This document shows positions 23,842 through 31,925 of a stretch of 33,799 nucleotides of DNA, in pieces. The stretch is from NCBI GenBank assembly GCA_938028465.1, contig CALJAA010000103.1, positions 1-33,799 on the forward strand. The letters run 5' to 3'. A program made the translations under genes and the position numbers. The notes beneath the pieces were generated by a model. It was not told the DNA's origin. It saw only the letters and a program-made list of their open reading frames with translations, and did no database searches. The first letter of the stretch is position 1, and each line of letters opens with the position of its first letter. Source of the DNA: an uncultured Granulosicoccaceae bacterium. GTDB lineage: Bacteria; Pseudomonadota; Gammaproteobacteria; Granulosicoccales; Granulosicoccaceae.

Positions 23842-24863
23842 CAGGCAGTTTTACTCTCTGGAGGTTGAGTGACGTGTAATAACGCTGCTTCCACTAAGGC
23901 GATCGCATCGGTACATTTTGGAGCGTTTTCGCTAAGGTGCTGCCGCCATCGTCGAGCACCCGGCACTTGCACAAACAATGCGATGAGATGACGCGTTAAC
24001 GTACTGACTTTTACACCCTTTTCATGCCACTGCTGCACATAGCGAGCGTATGCGTGGGCCGCATCAATACGTTGTTGCAGCAATTGCTCATCGGTAAGTT
24101 GCTCAGCTCCAAACAAAAGGTGATCGGCTTTTTGCAAAAATGAAGGATCGTAATAAGGCTTGCGCCCCATCATTACACCATCAACATACTGCAAGTGTTC
24201 TTGCACTGCTGGCCAATTATCTATGCCGCCATTGATAGTGATATGCAAGTCAGGCATTTCTTGTTTTAAGCGGTAGACGTATTCGTATCGCAACGGCGGA
24301 ACAGTTCGGTTTTCTTTTGGGCTTAGACCATCAAGCCAAGCTTTGCGTGCATGAACAATAAAGTGCCGACAACCGGTTTGGCTAACCTTGCTTACAAAAT
24401 TGCTTAGCACTTCATAGCTATCATCGCGGTCAATACCCAAGCGGCACTTAACTGAAACCGGCACAGTAACGGCGTCTTGCATGGCACCCACACAGGCAGC
24501 CACCGTTTCGGGCTCAGCCATCAAACACGCACCAAATCGGCCCGATTGCACCCGATCACTTGGGCAACCGCAGTTAATGTTGATTTCGTCGTAACCCCAT
24601 TGTTCACCTATCTTGGATGCCTCAGCCATCTCTGTAGGATCAGAGCCCCCAAGCTGTAGCACTAGCGGTGACTCTACTTCATCAAAGCCCAGCAGGTAAT
24701 CACGGTCGCCATGGATCACAGCCTTGGCCGTGAGCATCTCGGTGTACAACAATGTGCTGCGAGTAAGCCTGCGCGCCAAAAAACGGTAATGGCGGTCCGT
24801 GAGCTCCATCATTGGGGCAACGGCCAACTTGCGATGGGTAATTAGGGGGTCAGATTGGGCCAT
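23841..24863 (-). CDS. dusA: tRNA-dihydrouridine(20/20a) synthase DusA
   Basis: This FMN enzyme reduces U20/U20a in the D-loop of tRNAs. The 340-residue protein has the family start APMMELTDRHYRFLARRL, the FMN-barrel motif LQLGGSDP, and the DusA signature INCGCPSDRVQSGRFGAC with the catalytic Cys at C113 (FGACLM). A further barrel segment, FIVHARKAWLDGLSPKENR, is typical of DusA rather than DusB or DusC. The length matches the family. The start ATG at 24863 faces the formaldehyde operon across a 127-bp divergent region. The downstream Atm1-like gene overlaps its stop. Confidence 0.95.
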   Translation of the reverse strand: MAQSDPLITHRKLAVAPMMELTDRHYRFLARRLTRSTLLYTEMLTAKAVIHGDRDYLLGFDEVESPLVLQLGGSDPTEMAEASKIGEQWGYDEININCGCPSDRVQSGRFGACLMAEPETVAACVGAMQDAVTVPVSVKCRLGIDRDDSYEVLSNFVSKVSQTGCRHFIVHARKAWLDGLSPKENRTVPPLRYEYVYRLKQEMPDLHITINGGIDNWPAVQEHLQYVDGVMMGRKPYYDPSFLQKADHLLFGAEQLTDEQLLQQRIDAAHAYARYVQQWHEKGVKVSTLTRHLIALFVQVPGARRWRQHLSENAPKCTDAIALVEAALLHVTQPPESKTA

Positions 24864-24873
24864 AGCTGACCAT

Positions 24874-24891
24874 TGTCGCTAAGCTGCGACA
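24874..24891. repeat. Inverted repeat in the dusA/frmA divergent region
   Basis: Perfect 6-bp arms, TGTCGC and GCGACA, are separated by 6 bp just upstream of dusA and 100 bp before the formaldehyde operon. It could be an operator or a leader hairpin of the dusA mRNA. No FrmR-type repressor gene lies next to it. Confidence 0.35.
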
Positions 24892-24990
24892 TTTTGTGTT
24901 GTAAAAACCGATTCTATTGCGCCATAACAATTGTGTAGCATCCCATAAGCTGAGACCATAGGGGCATAACTCACCAATAAGGATTGCTCG

Positions 24991-26100
24991 ATGAAAACAC
25001 GTGCTGCTGTCGCTTTTGAAGCCGGAAAACCGCTTGAAGTCGTTGAAGTTGATCTGGACGGCCCACAGGCCGGAGAAGTACTGGTTGAAATGAAGGCCAC
25101 GGGCATATGCCACACAGATGAATTTACCCGCTCCGGCTCTGATCCAGAAGGCGCGTTTCCGGCCATTCTTGGCCACGAAGGCGCAGGCATTGTGCAGGAA
25201 GTTGGCCCAGGTGTAACCAGCCTTGAAGTGGGTGATCATGTTATTCCGCTTTACACACCGGAGTGTCGTGAGTGCGAGTACTGCCTCAACCCTAAAACTA
25301 ACCTGTGCCAAAAGGTTCGCTCAACGCAGGGGCAAGGTTTAATGCCCGATGGCACCTCGCGGTTTTCTTATAAGGGCCAAACGCTTCTTCATTATATGGG
25401 TTGCTCGACGTTTTCCAACTACTCCGTCTTACCCGAAATCTCACTTGCGAAGGTTCGCAAAGATGCCCCGTTTGAGAAAATTTGCTATATCGGTTGTGGT
25501 GTGACAACAGGCGTGGGCGCGGTTATGTTTACCGCTAAGGCTGAGCCAAACTGCACAGCCGTTGTATTTGGTTTAGGTGGCATTGGCTTAAATGTTATCC
25601 AAGGCCTACGCATGATTGGCGCTAAGCAAATTGTTGGTGTTGATATGAACCCTGCTAAAGAGGCAGTTGCACGTCAATTTGGTATGACAGACTTTGTTAA
25701 TCCTGCTGATCATGGGGATAAGCTGGTTGACTTCTTGGTTGAGCTCACTGGCGGCGGCGCTGATTACTCATTCGAATGTATTGGTAATGTAGAAGTCATG
25801 CGCGCAGCACTTGAGTGCTGCCACAAAGGTTGGGGCGAAAGCATCATCATTGGTGTGGCAGGCGCAGGGCAAGAAATCAAAACTCGTCCGTTCCAGTTGG
25901 TCACTGGTCGCTCTTGGCGCGGTACCGCTTTTGGTGGCGCTCGTGGTCGTACTGATGTACCAAAGATTGTAGATATGTATATGGAAGGCCGTATTGATAT
26001 CGACAAACTCATCACGCACACCATGCCACTGGATGACATCAACAAGGCATTTGATCTAATGCACTCGGGCGAGAGTATTCGCAGCGTAGTCCTTTACTGA
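24991..26100 (+). CDS. frmA: S-(hydroxymethyl)glutathione dehydrogenase / class III alcohol dehydrogenase
   Basis: This zinc enzyme oxidises S-hydroxymethylglutathione (formed from formaldehyde and glutathione) to S-formylglutathione with NAD+; the family also reduces S-nitrosoglutathione. In the 369 residues the catalytic zinc ligands are C40 (TGICHTD), H62 (GHEGAG) and C169 (YIGCGVTTG). The structural zinc lobe is C92, C95, C98 and C106. The nucleotide-binding motif GLGGIG is at 194-199. A good ribosome site (AAGGA) precedes the ATG. It heads an operon with S-formylglutathione hydrolase 11 bp downstream, which fixes the pathway. No FrmR regulator is adjacent, unlike in E. coli. Confidence 0.95.
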   Translation: MKTRAAVAFEAGKPLEVVEVDLDGPQAGEVLVEMKATGICHTDEFTRSGSDPEGAFPAILGHEGAGIVQEVGPGVTSLEVGDHVIPLYTPECRECEYCLNPKTNLCQKVRSTQGQGLMPDGTSRFSYKGQTLLHYMGCSTFSNYSVLPEISLAKVRKDAPFEKICYIGCGVTTGVGAVMFTAKAEPNCTAVVFGLGGIGLNVIQGLRMIGAKQIVGVDMNPAKEAVARQFGMTDFVNPADHGDKLVDFLVELTGGGADYSFECIGNVEVMRAALECCHKGWGESIIIGVAGAGQEIKTRPFQLVTGRSWRGTAFGGARGRTDVPKIVDMYMEGRIDIDKLITHTMPLDDINKAFDLMHSGESIRSVVLY

Positions 26101-26111
26101 GCACATAAACG

Positions 26112-26948
26112 ATGCAAACAGATTCTCAATGGGCTAGCCACGGCGGCACGCTATCGGTCCACACTCATAACAGCGACACCTGCGGCTGCCCGATGACTTT
26201 TGGTGTTTACACGCCTCCACAAGCTGCAAATGGCTCGGTGCCCGTTGTCTGGTATCTATCAGGGCTTACCTGCTCGTGGGCAAATGTAATGGAGAAATCA
26301 GGCTTACAGCGCGCTGCAAGCGAGCTTGGCCTGATGGTCATCGCACCAGATACCAGCCCTCGTGGTGATGCTATTGCCAATGACGAAGCCTATGATTTAG
26401 GCCAAGGCGCGGGATTTTATTTAACCGCAACTGAAGCACCCTGGGCTCCCCACTTCAAGATGGACCAATACATTACCGAAGAGCTATCAGCATTGGTTGC
26501 CTCAAACTTCTCAGCTGATATGTCACGCCAAGGTATCACTGGCCACTCGATGGGTGGGCACGGTGCGTTAACGTTGCACCTTAAGCATCCTGATGTATAC
26601 AAGTCAGTATCGGCATTCTCACCTATCACGTCACCCTCTACGGTGCCTTGGGGTAAAAAAGCGTTTGAGAACTACTTAGGAAACGATCAGAGTAGCTGGG
26701 CAAATTATGACGCCAGTAAGCTTGTTGCTAAGCAAGCGAGCAAGGCCACCATGTTGATAGACACCGGCGATGCCGATCAATTTTTGGATGAGCAACTGCA
26801 GCCACAAGCATTTATTGATTTGTGCAAAGCCAATGGCCAAGCGCTCAACTATCGCCTACAACCTGGGTACGATCACTCATACTATTTTGTTGCAAGCTTT
26901 ATTGCCGATCATCTCGCGCACCATAAAGCAGCACTTGGTAACGCATGA
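26112..26948 (+). CDS. fghA: S-formylglutathione hydrolase
   Basis: This enzyme hydrolyses S-formylglutathione to formate and glutathione, completing formaldehyde detoxification. The 278-residue esterase-D-type hydrolase has nucleophile S146 in TGHSMGGHGAL, acid D222 in TGDADQFL and base H255 in GYDHSYYF. Substrate-recognition segments YLSGLTCSWANVMEKSG and APDTSPRGDA are typical of the family. It follows frmA by 11 bp and its stop overlaps the next start (ATGA), so the three genes are one transcription unit. Confidence 0.95.
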   Translation: MQTDSQWASHGGTLSVHTHNSDTCGCPMTFGVYTPPQAANGSVPVVWYLSGLTCSWANVMEKSGLQRAASELGLMVIAPDTSPRGDAIANDEAYDLGQGAGFYLTATEAPWAPHFKMDQYITEELSALVASNFSADMSRQGITGHSMGGHGALTLHLKHPDVYKSVSAFSPITSPSTVPWGKKAFENYLGNDQSSWANYDASKLVAKQASKATMLIDTGDADQFLDEQLQPQAFIDLCKANGQALNYRLQPGYDHSYYFVASFIADHLAHHKAALGNA

Positions 26949-27559
26949 CGCACACCATCAGCACGATCGAGCAACTGGAAGCCCTTTACGGCCAGCCTTC
27001 TCCTCAAGCACTTGCAAAAGAATCTGAACAACTAACGGATGCATACCGAGCTTGGCTGGAGAAGGCTGCATTCTTTGCCTTTGCCAGTGGCGGCACTAAT
27101 GGGCTCGATTGCTCGCCACGTGGTGATAGCCGTGGCGATGCGTTTAAAATACTCGATAAAAAAACCTTGGCGATACCTGACAGGCGCGGCAACAATCGCT
27201 TAGACACCTTGCGCAATATCGTTACCGATTCAACTGTTGCTATTTTATTTTTGATACCTGGGATAACCGAGGCGCTACGCATCAATGGCCATGCGACACT
27301 CACTACTGACCCTACTTTGCTTGCGCTATTTGACATGCAGGGTAAGCCGCCTACTTCCGTCATCACCGTGACTATCGATTCAGTGTACTTTCAATGTGCA
27401 CGAGCCATCATGCGATCAAAGCTTTGGGATGTTGATAGCCAACTATCGCGAGGCGATGTACCCACAGCCGGGCAAATGACGAAAAGTGTAATACCTGATT
27501 TTGATGCTGTAGAGTACGATGCCAAACTGGCAGATCGACAGAAAGGTACGCTCTACTAA
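26945..27559 (+). CDS. PNPOx-like split-barrel flavoprotein in the formaldehyde operon
   Basis: This 204-residue protein has the pyridoxamine-phosphate-oxidase-like split barrel of the small bacterial family sometimes named after MSMEG_1061. Its recognisable pieces are FFAFASGGTNGLDCSPRGD, then LAIPDRRGNNRLDTLRNIV (a likely FMN or F420 phosphate site) and LFLIPGITEALRINGHA. The ATG lies inside the fghA stop (ATGA overlap), so it is translationally coupled to formaldehyde detoxification. The substrate and cofactor are not known. The family is secure at the fold level only. It could be a redox enzyme for a by-product of the pathway, or a flavin carrier. Confidence 0.82.
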   Translation: MTHTISTIEQLEALYGQPSPQALAKESEQLTDAYRAWLEKAAFFAFASGGTNGLDCSPRGDSRGDAFKILDKKTLAIPDRRGNNRLDTLRNIVTDSTVAILFLIPGITEALRINGHATLTTDPTLLALFDMQGKPPTSVITVTIDSVYFQCARAIMRSKLWDVDSQLSRGDVPTAGQMTKSVIPDFDAVEYDAKLADRQKGTLY

Positions 27560-27607
27560 ACCACTCCACCAACTACTTTTTTAGCTTATCCATCAGTATG
27601 TTTTTTA

Positions 27608-28774
27608 TTAAACCGGCATCGCTGTTTCAGCCAACTTCACCCAGTACGAACAGCCAACAGGAATAATGTCATCGTTGAAATCGTATTCGGGATGATGCAA
27701 GCCGGCAGTATCGCCTTGACCAATAAATACAAACGAACCAGGCCGCGCTTCAAGCATATATGAAAAATCCTCTGCCCCCATTAACGGTGCGCGGTTTGCA
27801 TTAACGGCTGTCGCACCGACTAGCTCGGATGCAACCTCTACTGCAAACTGTGTTTGATCAGCATGGTTAACCGTAACAGGATAGCCTCGTACGTATTCCA
27901 ATTGGGCTACCGCCCCATGCGCCTTACCAATATGTTCACAGATTTCTAGCAAGCGTTGCTCTGCCAACTCGCGCGATTCTTCATTGAGTGTGCGCACAGT
28001 ACCATTCATATAGGCCTGTTGCGGAATGACATTGTCAGTATCGCCCATGTGTATTTGGGTGACTGAAATCACTAAGCTTTCTAGCGGGTTAATATTACGC
28101 GATGTGATGGTTTGTATTGACTGCATGAGTTGCATCACCACAATAGCCGGATCGATACACCCGTGTGGCTTAGCAGCGTGGCCGCCCTTACCTTCAATGT
28201 TTATAGTAAATGTATCAGCCGATGCCATCAGTGAACTAGGGTTAGTAGCAAAATGCCCTATCGGCATGCCTGGCATATTGTGCATGCCATACACTTCTTG
28301 TATCCCAAAGCGATCCATCATGCCGTCATCAATCATCACCTTTGCACCACCACCACCTTCTTCAGCTGGCTGAAAGATAACTACCACGGTGCCGTCAAAC
28401 TGGCGCTCCTCGGCTAGATACTTCGCTGCACCTAACAACATCGCGGTATGACCATCATGCCCACAAGCATGCATCTTGCCTTGAACTGTTGATTGATATT
28501 CAACGCCGGTTTTTTCTAATATAGGTAAGGCATCCATATCAGCACGTAAGGCAATTACCTTATTGGAGCTATTGGCCTTGCCTTTTATTACGCCCACTAC
28601 ACCTGTTTTACCTATGCCGGTTACCACTTCATCCACGCCAAACTCTCGTAGCTTTTTGGCTACTAGATCGGCGGTGCGCTCCACATCGAACTGTAGCTCT
28701 GGGTGCGCATGTATATCGCGGCGCCACGCAGTAATTTCTTGATGCAAATCAGCAAAGCGGTTTATGGCTGGCAT
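27608..28774 (-). CDS. M20-family amidohydrolase (hippurate/N-acyl-amino-acid hydrolase type)
   Basis: This 388-residue metallopeptidase of the M20D group (HipO/AbgB-like) hydrolyses amide bonds of N-acyl or aromatic amino acid conjugates. The N-terminus RRDIHAHPELQFDVERTA is typical. Metal-binding residues appear in MHACGHDGH (C104, H106), PAEEGGGG (E138, E139) and VYGMHNMP (H165), with a late LMGAEDFSYM. A lid dimerisation domain lies around residues 180-290. It lacks a signal peptide and is cytoplasmic. AGGA precedes the ATG. It is divergent from the racemase-like gene with only 52 bp between the starts and convergent with the PNPOx-like gene. The natural substrate is not shown. Confidence 0.9.
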   Translation of the reverse strand: MPAINRFADLHQEITAWRRDIHAHPELQFDVERTADLVAKKLREFGVDEVVTGIGKTGVVGVIKGKANSSNKVIALRADMDALPILEKTGVEYQSTVQGKMHACGHDGHTAMLLGAAKYLAEERQFDGTVVVIFQPAEEGGGGAKVMIDDGMMDRFGIQEVYGMHNMPGMPIGHFATNPSSLMASADTFTINIEGKGGHAAKPHGCIDPAIVVMQLMQSIQTITSRNINPLESLVISVTQIHMGDTDNVIPQQAYMNGTVRTLNEESRELAEQRLLEICEHIGKAHGAVAQLEYVRGYPVTVNHADQTQFAVEVASELVGATAVNANRAPLMGAEDFSYMLEARPGSFVFIGQGDTAGLHHPEYDFNDDIIPVGCSYWVKLAETAMPV

Positions 28775-28826
28775 GGCCTATCCTGTTGTGTCATAGTTTG
28801 TATGCCACGATCATCTCACTAAAGCC

Positions 28827-29891
28827 ATGTCATCACAATCACCTCTCAAGGGCTTGCGCATAATTGAACTACAGGCTATCGGCCCCGTACCTTTTGCTGG
28901 CATGTTGCTGCGCCAGCTCGGCGCTGATGTGACAGTGATGAACGCCCCAGGCAATAGCAATCTTGGCTTGCCCGTTTCACCAAAATTCGATCTCTTCGCC
29001 GCTGGCAAATCGGTGATTGAGCTGGATCTGAAAACTCAGGAAGGGCTGGCAGTATTGCACGAGCATTTGGCTGATACAGATGTACTACTTGAGGGGTTTC
29101 GCCCAGGTGTAATGGAGCGGCTAAATTTATCACCCGCTACACTAGTGCAACAACATTCACGCCTGATCATTGGGCGCTTATCAGGTTTTGGGGAGTCAGG
29201 CCCGCTGGCTGCACGCGCTGGCCACGACATTAACTACCTAGCTTTGTCAGGCGTGTTGCACGCAATTGGTAACGATACACCTGCAGTACCGCTTAATTTG
29301 ATCGGTGACTTTGGTGGTGGCGCTATGCATTTGCTCGTGGGCATTTTGGCAAAGCTCGTTGAACGTTCAATAAACGGTGCTGGTGGTGTAGTGACTACTA
29401 GCATCCTTGCTGGCACCATTGGGCTAACACCCATGCTCTACAGTTTATTTGCTGACAAACAATGGCAAACACAACGGTTCAACAATTTACTCGATGGTGG
29501 CGCGCCGTTTTATGCCGTTTACAAAACGATGGATAGCCGCTTTATCGCCGTTGGTGCGCTTGAGCCTAAGTTTTTTAAGCAACTATTAATACTCACTCAA
29601 CTCGAAGGCTCTATCAATGCAGCTGAGCAATATCAGCGTTCCAGTTGGCCAGCCATGCAGGCTCTGCTCACGCAACGATTTTCTGAACGCAACAGAGACG
29701 ACTGGGCAGCTGATGCGCAGACATTGGATTGCTGCGTTACGCCTGTACTTGATATTATAGAAGCTAGCCAACATATCCATAACAATGCTAACAACTGGTA
29801 CAGCGCTACCCCATTTGCACAGCCTAATCCCGTAATCGATTTTTCCAGTAGTCTGGACAGCAACCAATACAGCGAAAAGCAACATGACTAA
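28827..29891 (+). CDS. CoA-transferase family III protein, alpha-methylacyl-CoA racemase-like
   Basis: This 354-residue CaiB/BaiF-family protein most resembles alpha-methylacyl-CoA racemase, which interconverts 2R- and 2S-methylacyl-CoA so that branched chains can enter beta-oxidation. Evidence: GLRIIELQAIGPVPFAGMLL at the start, FRPGVMERLNL, and the catalytic pair H133 in AGHDINY and D161 in NLIGDFGGG. These correspond to the His and Asp of the mycobacterial racemase MCR. True class III CoA-transferases have their catalytic Asp in a different context. Its last 8 bp overlap the start of selO. A role in methyl-branched fatty acid use fits the fatty acid genes of the window, but the link is inferred. 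Confidence 0.88.
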   Translation: MSSQSPLKGLRIIELQAIGPVPFAGMLLRQLGADVTVMNAPGNSNLGLPVSPKFDLFAAGKSVIELDLKTQEGLAVLHEHLADTDVLLEGFRPGVMERLNLSPATLVQQHSRLIIGRLSGFGESGPLAARAGHDINYLALSGVLHAIGNDTPAVPLNLIGDFGGGAMHLLVGILAKLVERSINGAGGVVTTSILAGTIGLTPMLYSLFADKQWQTQRFNNLLDGGAPFYAVYKTMDSRFIAVGALEPKFFKQLLILTQLEGSINAAEQYQRSSWPAMQALLTQRFSERNRDDWAADAQTLDCCVTPVLDIIEASQHIHNNANNWYSATPFAQPNPVIDFSSSLDSNQYSEKQHD

Positions 29892-31374
29892 CGCAGTTAA
29901 CGCATCAATGCCATTTCAAAACCGGTTTGCTCAGCTACCGCCGCAGCTGTTTAGCGAAGTACTTCCCACCGCTGTTAGTAATCCTCAATGGATCAAATTT
30001 AATGAAGCACTCGCTACGGAACTCGGGCTAGACGTTGCATTGTTAAACACACCTGATGCAGTAGGTATATTTTCAGGTAACGCGATACCTGAGGCAGCCA
30101 AACCCTTAGCAATGACCTACGCCGGCCATCAGTTTGGTCATTGGGTACCTCAGTTGGGAGATGGCCGTGCTGTACTACTTGGAGACTTGCAAGATACGCA
30201 TGGGCAGTACCGCGAGATACAGCTTAAGGGCGCCGGGGTTACACCCTACTCACGCAATGGCGACGGCCGTGCTTGGCTAGGGCCTGTACTACGGGAATAC
30301 ATTGTTAGTGAAGCTATGTCAGCCCTAGGCGTACCTACAACACGTGCACTAGCCGCCGTGCTTACAGGCGATGAAGTACGTCGTGAGGGAGCCATGCCTG
30401 GTGCGATCATTACACGTGTTGCGAAGAGCCACGTACGTGTTGGCACCTTCCAGTATTTTATAGCGCGCAATGATCTGCCAGCAATCGAGGCACTTATGCA
30501 GCATATGATCAACACCTGCTACCCCCAATTAAAAGACGCAAGTAATCCGGCGGCAGCCTTGTTTAGCGAAGTCATTGGTACGCAGGCTGATCTGGTAGCA
30601 CAATGGCAAAGCGTGGGTTTTATCCACGGCGTGATGAACACCGACAACATGGCTATTTCGGGTGAAACTATTGACTACGGGCCCTGCGCTTTCCTTGATG
30701 AGTACGACCCAAAAAAGGTGTTCAGTTCGATTGATCAAATGGGGCGCTACGCTTATGCCAACCAACCGGCGGCTGCACAATGGAACTTATCGAACTTCGC
30801 TCAAGCGCTACTACCCTTTATAGATGATGACAAAGAGGTGGCGTTAACTAATGCACAAGCATTACTTGATGAGTTCCCACAACGTTATCAAGCAGCCTAT
30901 GCCCAACGTATGCTTGCCAAGATTGGTATCAGCGAGCAACTAAGCGATGATATAGAGTTGCTTACTGAGTTGTTAGATTTGCTGGCTGAAAGTAAGGCAG
31001 ATTTTACCCTGACGTTCAGCCATCTAACAAGCCTAATGCCCTCTGCCCCCAAAGCAACAATCGACACTAATCAGTACTACCAACCACCAGGCTCTCTACA
31101 AGCTTGGGTAGGAAAATGGCAACAACGGCTAGAACAACTGAACACAAGCAGCGCACAACAACTTGCCTTAATGCAGCAGAGCAATCCCGCGTTAATACCA
31201 CGCAACCACCGAATAGAAGCTTGCATACAATCAGCTGTTGAGAATAATTTCGAGCCGTTTAATGATTTGGTAGAGGCGTTACAGCAACCCTATAGCCCAA
31301 GTGAGCGATATGAGTATCTAGCGCAGCCACCTAACGAGCGTGAAGTGGTGACGAAAACGTTTTGTGGTACTTAG
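29884..31374 (+). CDS. selO: SelO-family protein AMPylase (YdiU)
   Basis: SelO is a pseudokinase-fold enzyme that transfers AMP from ATP to protein hydroxyl groups and takes part in the response to oxidative stress. In the 496 residues the signatures are AMTYAGHQFGHWVPQLGDGR, REIQLKGAGVTPYSRNGDGR (K115) and the active-site segment GVMNTDNMAISGETIDYG, with metal-binding N255 and D264. The C-terminus TKTFCGT keeps the conserved terminal Cys that is selenocysteine in animals. The length fits the bacterial family. Its ATG overlaps the racemase-like gene, so it is co-translated; functional coupling is not known. Confidence 0.95.
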   Translation: MTNAVNASMPFQNRFAQLPPQLFSEVLPTAVSNPQWIKFNEALATELGLDVALLNTPDAVGIFSGNAIPEAAKPLAMTYAGHQFGHWVPQLGDGRAVLLGDLQDTHGQYREIQLKGAGVTPYSRNGDGRAWLGPVLREYIVSEAMSALGVPTTRALAAVLTGDEVRREGAMPGAIITRVAKSHVRVGTFQYFIARNDLPAIEALMQHMINTCYPQLKDASNPAAALFSEVIGTQADLVAQWQSVGFIHGVMNTDNMAISGETIDYGPCAFLDEYDPKKVFSSIDQMGRYAYANQPAAAQWNLSNFAQALLPFIDDDKEVALTNAQALLDEFPQRYQAAYAQRMLAKIGISEQLSDDIELLTELLDLLAESKADFTLTFSHLTSLMPSAPKATIDTNQYYQPPGSLQAWVGKWQQRLEQLNTSSAQQLALMQQSNPALIPRNHRIEACIQSAVENNFEPFNDLVEALQQPYSPSERYEYLAQPPNEREVVTKTFCGT

Positions 31375-31404
31375 TGGTAAAGCAATACAAGTTTTACACG
31401 GTGC

Positions 31405-31794
31405 TTAGGCTGGCTCTGGAACCAATTTTTTCTGCTGTTTATAGGCGGCGATTAGATCGGTAACCAACACACCGTCTATAGTCATACCCACTAAATTAAC
31501 GTTTTCGATACTAACGTTAGCAAGATTGGCATTATGGATTTTGGCATCAGATAAGTTTACGTGGCTAAGTTGGCTTTCACCAAGGTCGACGTTATAAAAA
31601 TTCGCGCGCCCTAGGTTAGTCTCTTTAAATCGAACGGCAAAAAGATTACTACCGGCAAAGTTGGCGTTTTCTAGCACCGCATAGAAGGACGCGCCAGAAA
31701 GGTTCACACCATTAAAATGGGCCTTAGACATATCAGCCCCAGAAAACTCAGCACCCTTGTGCTCAGTATTGGGGAACGGGTTGGTATCGGGCAT
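31405..31794 (-). CDS. Pentapeptide-repeat protein
   Basis: This 129-residue protein is made almost wholly of pentapeptide repeats (A-[D/N]-[L/F]-x-x) from about residue 15 to 110, for example SGADMSKAHFNGVNLSGASF and FKETNLGRANFYNVDLGESQ. These form a right-handed quadrilateral beta-helix. A short charged tail (KQQKKLVPEPA) ends it. There is no signal peptide, so it is probably cytoplasmic. Such proteins act as protein-binding scaffolds, and some bind DNA gyrase, but nothing here points to a particular partner. AGGA precedes the ATG, and a good promoter lies upstream. It is transcribed alone. Confidence 0.88.
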   Translation of the reverse strand: MPDTNPFPNTEHKGAEFSGADMSKAHFNGVNLSGASFYAVLENANFAGSNLFAVRFKETNLGRANFYNVDLGESQLSHVNLSDAKIHNANLANVSIENVNLVGMTIDGVLVTDLIAAYKQQKKLVPEPA

Positions 31795-31833
31795 TGGTTC
31801 ATCCTAAGAGCCAGCTCAAAATTGCCTACATTA

Positions 31834-31861
31834 ACTATATCAGCCGAACGAGCTGCGTCAA
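31834..31861 (-). promoter_or_regulatory. Sigma70-like promoter of the pentapeptide-repeat gene
   Basis: On the minus strand TTGACG (31861-31856) and TATAGT (31839-31834) are separated by 16 bp. Transcription would begin near 31827, about 30 nt before the start codon. This is the best sigma70 match in the window. Confidence 0.65.
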
Positions 31862-31925
31862 GTTTTGCTAACGTTGATGATACCAACACCGTCATGGACA
31901 TCGATCTAGCGGTAATAGGAAGTGC

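Noticed and set aside
24850-25311. A minus-strand open frame of 153 codons across the dusA/frmA divergent region.
   Set aside because: It runs antisense to the start of frmA and overlaps the dusA start. Its composition is that of a reversed coding strand.
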